Shown here in pieces: positions 1-8,547 of a stretch of 12,576 bases of DNA. Numbering within the stretch: the stretch's first letter is position 1; the number at the start of each line of letters is the position of its first letter. The notes below the pieces were generated by a model, which searched no databases, was not told the origin of the DNA, and saw nothing but the letters and a program-made list of their open reading frames with translations. The position numbers and the translations under genes were made by a program. Origin of the DNA: Beroe ovata (Eukaryota; Ctenophora; Nuda; Beroida; Beroidae); NCBI GenBank assembly GCA_946803715.1, contig CAMPET010000265.1:84357-96932 (forward strand), read 5' to 3'.

Positions 1-24
1 GTGTGTGTGTGTGTGTGTGTGTGT
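1..24. repeat. (GT)12 microsatellite at left edge
   Basis: Twelve perfect GT units begin the window. They lie downstream of the second ARF exon, inside the intron that continues off the left edge. A similar TG run closes the right edge, so the window is probably one contig bounded by simple repeats. Confidence 0.97.
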
Positions 25-177
25 TGGATACACTGATTTAGGGCGGGTGTGAGTTACTCGGTGACTATTTCATATTTGGCCAAGGAATATGAAGGTGGAA
101 CCGGGGGTAATAGCGACCACATGCAAATACATTTGTCAATGTCATTACTCCCTGATCCTGTCAGTGTCACAGCTTCA

Positions 178-1301
<1,124 letters not shown>

Positions 1302-2794
1302 CTACTCTTCATTTGGCTGTAACCTTGTCAACATCTTCTCCACTTCCTGATGAATCTGTGCGACTGTCAACCTAGCGCTTGGTTCACTCCTCCAGCAATT
1401 CTCCAGCAACCTGTTCAAGTCCTGTGCCGTCTCACTCGTTTCGGGGAATGGTGGGGGCCTTGCATGCAGGTTTTTTGTGTAGAGCTCCCTCATTAGGGTC
1501 CGGTCAATTAGCCTACACCCGCGGGAAAAGAATCCCTTCCCCTGTAGCACTCTTTCCTTTTTACTGTATCTGAGACCGAGGGTTTTGCACACCTGAGACA
1601 GGAGTGCAATGTGGACTATTGACGAGCACTTTACCACCTGCCTGTACTGCGCCACGTCATTGGTCAGGTCATGCGACACGTCACGTGTCAAGGAACGTGT
1701 CTGCACGTGATATGAGCCAGGAGGTGGGAGGAGAGGCGTAGTCTCAGGGAGATTTCCGATGCTCGTGTTATATTTGCACCGTGCCCATGTCATACATTCC
1801 CACATGAGGAGGGAGAGGGAGTAGACGTCATGGCGGAGGAAATTCTCAATCCAGGGTGATGGGACCATCTCGAGTAGAAACTCGGGAGATGTGTAGAGCG
1901 GACTCCCGAAATACTTCCGTTCATTGGAATGATGCAGAACACTGGAATGCTCCATAGCGTGGTCGAAATCTGCTATCTTAGCAACGATTTTACCACACGA
2001 TTGTACCATGATATTCTCACACTTGATGTCCCGGTGAGCTATCATATGCGAGTGGAGGAACAAAAGACCAGACGCCACATCGAGTATAATGTGAAGAATC
2101 TCGGTAACCGACATGTTGTGTCCGGTTTCCAGAAGGAATGTGTTCAGACTACGACCATGGCAGAACTCCATGCAGTAGAACGAGAGGGGCAGTTGTCCGT
2201 TACACTGCACTCCAGGTGACAGAATGATGCGGGGCTTGTCAACCATGTTACTCCAGTAAAACTCCACAATGTTGTCATGTTTCAGTTTCCGATGGAGTTG
2301 CAGCTCCATGGGGTCGATACACTCCTTGATGATTGCTTCATACCCGCTCCAAGTAACTCTCCCCACGAATGCTTTCCTGCGCCGCAAAACCTCGACACAC
2401 GTGATCTCCTCTGGTATCCTGGTAACTGAGGGAAGTTCCGTGAACGCAGTCGACTCTTCTGTGACCGTGTGGAGGACGACAGAGCTGGAGCAGGCAGCAT
2501 GCTCGGTTAGGAAAGTCTGGAAGTTGTTAAGCGCCCGTCTCTCATATCCCTCCTCGGAATTGACGATGTTATGGCGGGAACGGCGACTGCAGAATAGCAC
2601 AAGGTTGATGACGAGAAACAGGAGGTTCAGCGCGAGAAGAGCGCCAAGTGCAACAGAAACCCGGGGTGAGCAGTTCCAATGATCCGGCGATGACAAGATC
2701 ATGATGGGCCATGTCTCATCGTCTGGCAGTGGACACGGATTATAGGAGCAGCATTCGACACGCAGTGGATCAGGGAGAACACGCCAGGAGAGCA
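1302..2794 (-). CDS. Divergent TGF-beta-receptor-like transmembrane serine/threonine kinase, 3' exon
   Basis: Probable cell-surface receptor kinase; 497 residues are open in one exon. The open frame begins at a GTG directly after a stop, and AG at 2795-2796 gives a splice acceptor, so this is an internal/terminal exon, not a start. Order: VECCSYNPC (13-21), like the CCx4C box that ends TGF-beta-receptor ectodomains; sequon N41CS; transmembrane helix about 46-69, then SRRSRH; juxtamembrane 75-132 with no clear SGSG GS box, hence type II-like; kinase about 133-490. Catalytic residues seen: Lys157 (AIIK), Glu164, HRDIKCEN (254-261), Asp276, SPE (303-305), Asp323 and Arg475. The glycine-rich loop is absent (LRRRKA replaces GxGxxG) and DFG reads DFD. 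About 60 extra residues sit between helices F and G (about 360-430). The upstream ectodomain exons were not found. The kinase fold is certain; TGF-beta-receptor membership is probable; a pseudokinase or another TKL receptor is possible. Confidence 0.85.
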
Positions 2795-3260
2795 CTCAAG
2801 TGATTGGATGATGAAAACTGATCAAGAGAATCAAGAAATAGGTCCAAGTTCAATTAGGATCATCAAATTTAACCCAATATTTTGCGACAATATCCACATA
2901 GCAAAACATAAACACACGCTCAGACTGTAGACATTCACTCACAACACAAACGTCAAATATCCCCACAACCGAAGAGATTCATTATACCTTATTTGGTAAA
3001 TTTCAGGGGTGTACCGCTGCTCTTATTACTCACACGAGCACGCTCTAAGTTTGTGGTTGTCTCCTCATAACTATGTTATGAATTGAGCAAGTGGTCCTAT
3101 TTCAGAAGTATTGATCAGAAAAAACACTGTGTGCGTATATTGTACACTGTAGACTCAAGACTGTACATTGTACAATGAGGCGAAATCAACTGCCTACTGC
3201 CACGTCACATACAGAAACACTGCCAACGCGAGAAGGCAAACCAAGTTTCTACTTAATTAA

Positions 3261-3268
3261 TGACGTCA
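3261..3268. promoter_or_regulatory. Perfect palindromic CRE (TGACGTCA)
   Basis: TGACGTCA is the full consensus site for CREB/ATF factors. It sits about 470 bp upstream of the kinase exon. It could belong to an unseen first exon of that gene, but one 8-mer in 12.6 kb can arise by chance. Confidence 0.35.
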
Positions 3269-3399
3269 TCATAAGTCATCCGATCAGAAGACCTCACGAT
3301 ATAAGGAAATGACTCTCCGAAAATCCGTGCAAAGAAATGGGTATTTTCAGATAAACCTCATCCTCAGATTTCGCGTACAATGGTCATTACTTCACGACG

Positions 3400-3418
3400 C
3401 ACACACACACACACACAC
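3400..3418. repeat. (CA)n microsatellite
   Basis: About nine perfect CA units in non-coding DNA. Confidence 0.95.
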
Positions 3419-3470
3419 TCACATACATTAATGTAACCTGACACTACATATTGCTGGTGTGACTTGCGAT

Positions 3471-4265
3471 ATAATTTACACTCTACCCCGGTCCCATTTA
3501 AAAATAACATGTGACATCCTCGAGTGTCGCCCCAGTGACGCCATGATACTGGACTTCAGATATGGGTGGGCCAACGGTGGAAATCCAGCCACGCCCACTT
3601 GGCAAAACCACAGAATAGGGAAAAATTCAGAATGAGAAAAATTTAGCTCATTCTTGGAAACTTTTGGCAGCATTGTAACCGAACAGCTCTAACATTGTAA
3701 CCAAACAGCCATAACCCATTAATGAATGAGCGAAGCGTTTCACAAGACGTTTTCGGAGCGTGTCACAACTCAGAAAATGTTGTCAGAGATGAGATATCAG
3801 AAAAATTATGGTGATATGGTAACAGTGATGTTTTCAGTCATGCGGTATATCTCCAGTAGTTCAATTTATGCGATACCTGCAGCAGATCGTGAACTGTGTG
3901 CTTCAAAGATTAAGAAATAAAGGATTGAGAAAGTAAAAAATCACACTTTAGTCACGTAAAATGAATGAATGTCTCAATCTCAGTAATTTGATGCCAAAAT
4001 ACGACCTATTTTAGTATAGCCACGTTCTTCAGATTTTCACACGAAATTGGGACAAATTTAAGAAATCAAGTGGCACAAGGAAATTATGTGAGGGCTAGTG
4101 TTTCTGAAGAGAGATGGAATGAGAGTGAAGAGTTTGGGTTTAAGAAACGCTAGTTGAGCGACCTCAAACCACATTATAAATAAACGCAACAGCAGCAGCA
4201 CGGACACGTATTCTGTGTAAATGAGCGTTGAGTTATGTACCATCTTCCCGTTATGGAATAATTGG
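3471..4265. other. Intergenic or intronic stretch, no supported gene
   Basis: Several short open frames occur on both strands, the longest about 65 codons, and none resembles a known protein. Visible structure: a GGGCGTGGC box on the minus strand near 3590, which could bind KLF/Sp factors; an inverted repeat GAATGAG/CTCATTC at 3630-3653; and two 22-nt tandem units beginning CATTGTAACC at 3671 and 3693. The minus-strand frame at 4058-4243 has a hydrophobic run (VSVLLLLRLFIMW) but no further support as a signal-peptide exon. Confidence 0.35.
3671..3714. repeat. Two-copy 22-nt tandem repeat
   Basis: The units 3671-3692 and 3693-3714 share CATTGTAACC and AACAGC at the same offsets and differ at only a few positions. 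Confidence 0.8.
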
Positions 4266-4266
4266 G

Positions 4267-4291
4267 GCGCGCGTCACCGTCGCGCGCGTCA
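4267..4291. repeat. CpG-rich direct repeat (GCGCGCGTCA twice)
   Basis: GCGCGCGTCA occurs at 4267-4276 and again at 4282-4291, a 15-nt period, inside AT-rich surroundings. It resembles the GCGCGC blocks at 7593-7607, 7731-7742, 7856-7865 and 10586-10599. Its function is unknown. Confidence 0.7.
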
Positions 4292-4600
4292 TAGTTGTGT
4301 GCTCTCTACATCATAAAATTCCAAAAAATGTCCTCATTTTCGGTCAAAGCTCTTTAGTTTTTCGCCCGTTGGTTGCATTTCTAGGCAAGTCCCGCATCTC
4401 CAATCAATTGATTCTGGTAGCCCTTCTTTTGTTTCGAAGACACTATCTCGTCTCCAACATTGTTTTTGATACGAATTCAAAGTTTCGTTGAATTTGGTTG
4501 CTTATAACGCAATATATAGGTATTACTTTAATTGAGTATGGACGCAGATATTTCCACTTACAGAAGATGCAAGGTTAACATGATAGTGCTGTTATTTGTC
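4292..4600. other. Non-coding stretch, no supported gene
   Basis: The only notable item is a minus-strand open frame of about 55 codons (4337-4501) containing three cysteines (QCW, RCGTCL). It lies on the same strand as the kinase whose Cys-rich exon is missing. Spacing and splice sites do not support it strongly, so it is not called as an exon. Confidence 0.3.
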
Positions 4601-5135
4601 GAGGAGTGGTGTCATGTCTGGAGTTAAAGTGGTGTCACTGTCGTATCCTGTGAAATTTGCGGTACATCAGGAGTAAAGGTGGTGTCAGTTATGAATGTTT
4701 GTGGTGTGAGTGGAACGTTAAAAGAAGTGGGTGGTATCATTGTGTTTATAGTCAATATGAAAAGGTGTAAAAGTGGTGTCGGTAGTATCAATCTTCAAAG
4801 GGACGGAAATGGTGTCAGTTGTAATGTGGTGTTATGTCATCAGGGCTGTCAGTGGTACACAGGAGTGAAGTGGTGTCAGTGATTTGTTAGGAGTGTTGGT
4901 GATGTCAAAACGTCAAAAAGGAGTGGTGTCAGTGTTTTGGCTTTTAGCTAGAGCACAAGAGGCATGAGGGGTAGAAGTGGTGTCAATCTTTAGATCAGAG
5001 TGAATGTGGTATCGGGGATTTGTCAGGAATGAAGTGGTGTTAGTATTTCGTCATGGGTCAGGCACTGTCCGGTAAAATCGTCAAAGTGGTGTATTTCTTC
5101 GGTGAAAAATGAGGGCGATGTCATGTCCGGTGAAA
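4601..5135. repeat. Degenerate minisatellite based on GTGGTGTCA
   Basis: The core GTGGTGTCA or a close variant recurs at about 4606, 4629, 4679, 4773, 4808, 4870, 4923, 4977, 5006, 5035 and 5085. Spacings cluster near 23-29 and 45-55 nt, which suggests an ancestral unit of about 27-28 nt, for example AGGAGTGAAGTGGTGTCAGT followed by GATTTGTT. Units are too diverged to carry a conserved open frame, and short frames here are by-products. It lies in the gap between MED26 and the receptor kinase. Confidence 0.8.
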
Positions 5136-5838
5136 ACTACGTGGCTGTACGCTGTACATTAATTGTTGTAGTAGTGAAAACTAGCAGGACTCAGGAAAAC
5201 ACACTGTTTATAATTGCAATGGTGGAAATGACTGAAACAAAATGGAATTTCCCAGTTTGAAGATAGGTTTAACACTTCGCAGTGAAAGCAACCGGATGGG
5301 ATTCTTTTCAGGAGGCAATATCGTACAGTATCACAACTTAAACGCTAGAAAACAATTAAAAGGAGCCGTTTTGAGGCAGCTCTTGCAAATTTTATTCAAT
5401 CATATTATGGGCTAATGAACGCCCTGTGGCATCTGTAACGCATGTATTCATCCTTCGGGTTAGAAACATTCACTTTAACATTTGATAAATGTTTAATAAT
5501 AGATAACTGTTTCTTCTCACTGATTAAGTGTCAACAACCTATTTCAGATCGCTCAAAACGCACAGATGCCGTAGACAAACAACCAAATCCAATTTGACAT
5601 TGGAAAAATTACAAGATAGTAAAAATAGGACAAATAAATTAAACTAAAGTCTGTTATTCAGTCTTATCTATGGAGATATGATACACAAAACAAGACAAAA
5701 TTGCCACATGTACATTAAGTGATCCTAAATCCATCGGATCAATCTCCCTTTTCCAATCTTTTTCCGTTGCCTGTGACCAATTTGAAAGTCGCGTATCATA
5801 CTATAGTGACTGTGTGTCACACAAAGGAGTATGAAGTA
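5136..5838. other. Region downstream of MED26; 3'UTR and spacer
   Basis: AT-rich, no supported coding region. It should contain the MED26 3' untranslated region. The first canonical minus-strand AATAAA is at 5391-5396, about 440 nt past the MED26 stop; an ATTAAA variant lies near 5490. Confidence 0.4.
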
Positions 5839-7382
5839 TCAGTCTAGTGACACATAAGGGAGAATGACGTATTTTGGAGGCTGATCTGGTTGTTGCTCTG
5901 ATTGCACGGGAATAGAATCTGTCCAAGAGTACGTTGTGTCCTTGTATTGAACCCCATTCACAGTTGAAGTGAGTGGACTCACATCTTCGGTCACGTGACC
6001 ATTCGACGGCTGAAAATATGCCCATTGTAAATCGTGAAACTGGGTGTGTGTCTGTTTAAGAGTGTCTGTATGAGAGTGTGCGTATGTGGTGTATGTGTGT
6101 GTATTATGTGAGTGTGTGCGTGTGTGTCTGTGTGCGACAAAGTGTTCTGTATTTGTGTGTGTGTGTGTGTGTAAGCTTCACATCTTCGGCATGTTTTTGA
6201 GGATAGTGAAACTATCATAACGGTGTTTGAATAATGCAAGAGAATGGGTGACATCCATTCTTATAAACACGTCAATGTACTTTGAATAATCAGCACAGTA
6301 TACATCCATTGTTGTAACTTGTATGTTTGCTGTGTGTGTACTAAGCAAACATCATTTGCATAGTACACATTTGCATAGAACACACAATAACATTTTTCCC
6401 AAATCTACAGTTTCCATTATATACACCACGCACACCTCATACACACTTCGTACAGCTGTTTAGTACACTGCCCCTGTTTAGTACACTGCCGTGTATACTT
6501 TACACTGTTATATACAACATTACACTGTAAATTGTGTGAGCGCTATCTGCAGTCTATACCATGTGCACTGTGCAGTGCATCTCCGAACTCTGGTTATCAG
6601 ACATCAGTTATTACATCAAGAGATACGGAGACTACAATTACCGCAGTGATTGAGTCTCTAGAATCCGTATCATAAGACGGCGTCTCTGATCTTGGTCCCA
6701 TATCTCGTATCGGTGTACTTTCTCTCGATACTCGTAACTTTTTACTCGGCCCTCTAAAACCATTTGCTATGTCTGGCTGAAAGAATGAAGAGGATGTAAG
6801 GGTAAATCCCGGGATGTGGACCGATGTCACGAGTTGAATTTGGAGAAGTTACTCACTCTAGCTCCGATGACCAGCTTTTTCCACTTCTTAACGAGAGCCC
6901 GTGCTTTGTTTGCAAGTTCGGGTTCGGTGGTATTCTTACGTATCAAGTTGACAAACTTTCCTAGCCTTGTTCTCTGAAATAAGTTCATTTATGCACAAAT
7001 CAGTAGTCAAAATCATCGCTGATCCTCACTGTGAATTGTTCTTATTCCTTCTAATATGATCCTGGCACCTAACTGAAGTAAAATGTGACTCGATTGAAAG
7101 TTTGGGGTCTTCGTACCTCTAATTCTTCAGTGGTGATGTCAAGACTGTACAATTGTGTTATGATCTCCAAGACTATAGCGTTCTCCAATACCTGAAACAG
7201 TTATATCTCGGTACAGATCTATCGGCACATGATCCTGCAGGAAGGCAAACTAAGGGCAATAATGAAGGAATCAACACAACAGAAATTTATCAAACTGTCA
7301 AATCATCAAAAGGACTTACTTTCCCTTCAGAATCGATGGCGTTGCATAGTTTGGTCTTAATGATGTCCAAAGTGACTGTCAT
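5839..7382 (-). CDS. MED26: Mediator subunit 26, complete compact form (five exons)
   Basis: Mediator subunit linking the complex to general and elongation factors in RNA polymerase II transcription; nuclear. Exons: 7320-7382, 7117-7191, 6857-6973, 6642-6776 and 5839-6009. All introns are GT-AG in phase 0, and the total is 186 residues. Residues 1-85 form the TFIIS N-terminal/LW-type domain: TTEELERTRLGKFVNLIRKN and KARALVKKWKKLV align with vertebrate EALEETRLGK and AKKLLRSWQKLI. Residues 86-130 are polar with a basic patch (PSKKLRV), a possible nuclear signal. The last exon ends YSWTDSI...ILPYVSLD, matching the vertebrate Mediator-binding end YDWTQCI...ILPYVCLD. Human MED26 is about 600 residues, so the long variable middle is nearly absent. 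The start is the first in-frame ATG (7382), and the exon 1 sequence aligns with the family start. A skipped small exon in the 632-nt last intron cannot be excluded. Confidence 0.93.
6076..6172. repeat. Interrupted TG microsatellite in last MED26 intron
   Basis: TG-rich tract with interruptions, ending in a pure run at 6154-6172. On the MED26 strand it reads as CA repeats, upstream of the final exon's acceptor. Confidence 0.9.
6353..6378. repeat. Tandem pair of octamer-containing units
   Basis: CATTTGCATAG occurs at 6353-6363 and 6368-6378, a 15-nt period. Each copy contains ATTTGCAT, the reverse complement of the POU-factor octamer ATGCAAAT. The pair lies within the last MED26 intron. Confidence 0.6.
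6456..6490. repeat. Two-copy 18-nt tandem repeat
   Basis: CTGTTTAGTACACTGCC appears at 6456-6472 and, one base after, at 6474-6490, identical in both copies. It is inside the last MED26 intron. Confidence 0.85.
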
Positions 7383-7530
7383 AACCCCATTGATGACAGA
7401 AGGTCATCCTACAAAACAGATCGCATTGACCCTGGACTGACATAACGCTGCGAGTCGAGAGACAATCGTTATATGCTGAGCAGTTTCTCGCAGCTAAGTA
7501 ATGAATGCTTTTGATTGGCTGCAAGCGCTC
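7383..7530 (-). promoter_or_regulatory. MED26: Probable MED26 5'UTR and proximal promoter with CCAAT box
   Basis: Directly upstream of the MED26 start. The minus strand reads AGCCAATC at 7513-7520, a good CCAAT box about 130 nt before the ATG. I see no clear TATA box at the expected distance, which suits a housekeeping promoter. The transcription start is not visible from sequence. Confidence 0.45.
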
Positions 7531-7743
7531 CCCTCTATCCAGTGCCGAAAACTTTTGACCGAAGAATCAGCTGCGTACAAGTTTGAAAACAACGCGCGCA
7601 TATGCGCACAACACGAGTTGCCTGGTTATGAGCGCACTGCTTCGAGCTGATATATTGCTCACATGCTTAGGCGCCCGCGCCGATGCGGTTGTAAACCCCC
7701 AGATGCAGCCCTATCAGCTTGTGCACACGTCGCGCGCGCGGCC
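7531..7743. other. CpG-rich upstream stretch
   Basis: Locally GC- and CpG-rich. It holds a perfect 12-nt palindrome GCGCATATGCGC (7596-7607), two NRF1-like half-sites separated by TA, and a CG run at 7731-7742. It may be the distal MED26 promoter. No gene is supported. Confidence 0.4.
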
Positions 7744-8187
7744 CTAGTCTGCATATATCTGTGAACTGAAGACAAATAAAGTCATAAATTTTATAATTAT
7801 ATTAGCCATGGCCTTGTCAGATGTCATGTTATAATACCTGACCTGTTTAATTTCTCGCGCGCGCGAGAAACTGAGGTCAGATAAAATCTGACAACCATGG
7901 CCAACGTTGCGTGACCAGTAACCGGTCACGCAACGCGAACGTGACCACTGACCGGCGGGATCTTCACTCATGAAGAACTGATCAAGCAAGTACACCCTAT
8001 ATCTACAGTGAAATACTAAAAAAATACTTAACAAAGAAGCGCTTCCTGGCTTCCAGTTCCAATGGCCCCATGTCGCGAGGAGGACTGCCCATGCCAAATT
8101 GAAATACTGAATGTTTTCGTCACGTCTGCAGAACTCATTGATATGATATTCATATAGCATTAGTACGGCATTAAATAACGTCTCCAT
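7744..8187 (-). CDS. Doubtful ATG-initiated open frame, 147 codons
   Basis: Open frame between GLDC and MED26 on their strand, not recognised. It reads straight through the foldback element and adjacent hairpin (7802-7935), so at least its last third is repeat-derived. In another frame, an ATG at about 8091-8093 begins MGSPPRDMGPLELEARKRFF, which looks protein-like. Joining it to YRVYLLDQFFMSEDPAG would need a 25-30-nt intron, shorter than any other here. A donor-like GTCAGT near 7955 and the acceptor TTTGTCTTCAG near 7770 would then remove the palindromes. This could be a small gene with a repeat in its intron, or chance; I favour chance. Confidence 0.15.
   Translation of the reverse strand: METLFNAVLMLYEYHINEFCRRDENIQYFNLAWAVLLATWGHWNWKPGSASLLSIFLVFHCRYRVYLLDQFFMSEDPAGQWSRSRCVTGYWSRNVGHGCQILSDLSFSRAREIKQVRYYNMTSDKAMANIIIKFMTLFVFSSQIYAD
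7802..7904. mobile_element. 103-bp foldback (MITE-like) element
   Basis: Imperfect inverted repeat across the whole interval. The ends TTAGCCATGG (7802-7811) and CCATGGCCAA (7895-7904) match at 9 of 10 positions. Inner matching segments are TTGTCAGAT with ATCTGACAA (7886-7894), then CTGACCT (7838-7844) with AGGTCAG (7874-7880). The core TTTCTCGCGCGCGCGAGAAA (7851-7870) is a perfect 20-bp palindrome. It codes for nothing, and no clear target-site duplication is visible. A non-autonomous foldback transposon relic fits best; a structured regulatory element is the alternative. Confidence 0.55.
7905..7955. repeat. Perfect 12-bp hairpin with overlapping 30-nt-period direct repeat
   Basis: CGTTGCGTGACC (7905-7916) and GGTCACGCAACG (7924-7935) are perfect reverse complements around a 7-nt loop. 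In addition CGTGACCAGTAACCGG (7910-7925) recurs as CGTGACCACTGACCGG (7940-7955), with two mismatches. It directly abuts the foldback element and may be part of the same insertion. Confidence 0.7.
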
Positions 8188-8547
8188 GCTCCAGTCTCAC
8201 AGTTTGAAAATAATTCAAAAAATAGTAAACTTGAACTTCAAGTTGAAGAATGAAGAACATTCAATCTACAGATGGGCCACGAACTGAAAATGAAACTGAA
8301 AGAGGGTACTACTGCTAGTGCTATATACTGAGCACTTCACGCCACACTTTGAACTATACAATTACAATCTCTGAATATCGATACGAACCAAAGCAAAACT
8401 AGAAAATGTTGCAATGATTTTACAATTTTTTATCGTTTCTGAAAGCATGAACAACTGTGTGTGACTGGTTTATATAAAAATTTGGTTAAAAACAATGTTC
8501 GGAACAACAACAGCTTGATAACATTTGAAGATGAAAGGAATGTTCCT
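8188..8547. other. GLDC 3'UTR and spacer
   Basis: AT-rich sequence directly downstream of the GLDC stop on the minus strand. No gene is seen, and I found no canonical minus-strand AATAAA. Confidence 0.4.

Larger units (their letters stand above)
2795..3470. other. Non-coding: intron or upstream region of the receptor kinase
   Basis: AT-rich sequence directly upstream of the kinase exon on the minus strand. It should begin with the intron leading to the missing ectodomain exon. I saw no Cys-rich exon with suitable splice sites. It holds a strong donor-like site (minus strand, GTGTGAGTAAT near 3030), a CRE palindrome and a CA repeat, listed separately. A patch at 3138-3178 is rich in TACACTGTA and TTGTACAA palindromes. 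Confidence 0.4.

Noticed and set aside
1929-2682. Plus-strand open frames of 96 and 137 codons
   Set aside because: Shadows of the receptor-kinase exon on the other strand, without homology.
3726-3920. 64-codon plus-strand frame, MSEAFHKTF start
   Set aside because: No recognisable family, no splice or promoter context; length is within chance.
4058-4243. Hydrophobic minus-strand frame as a signal-peptide exon
   Set aside because: The hydrophobic run starts too far from the Met, and there is no donor in the right phase.
4337-4501. Cys-containing minus-strand frame as the missing receptor ectodomain exon
   Set aside because: Only three cysteines, poor polypyrimidine tract at the upstream AG, and no donor in the phase needed by the kinase exon.
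6597-6830. Unspliced reading of MED26 exon 4 ending VSVSLDVITDV
   Set aside because: It reads past a good GTAATT donor; splicing to 6009 restores the conserved MED26 tail.
7153-7440. 95-codon plus-strand frame
   Set aside because: Antisense to MED26 exons 1 and 2.
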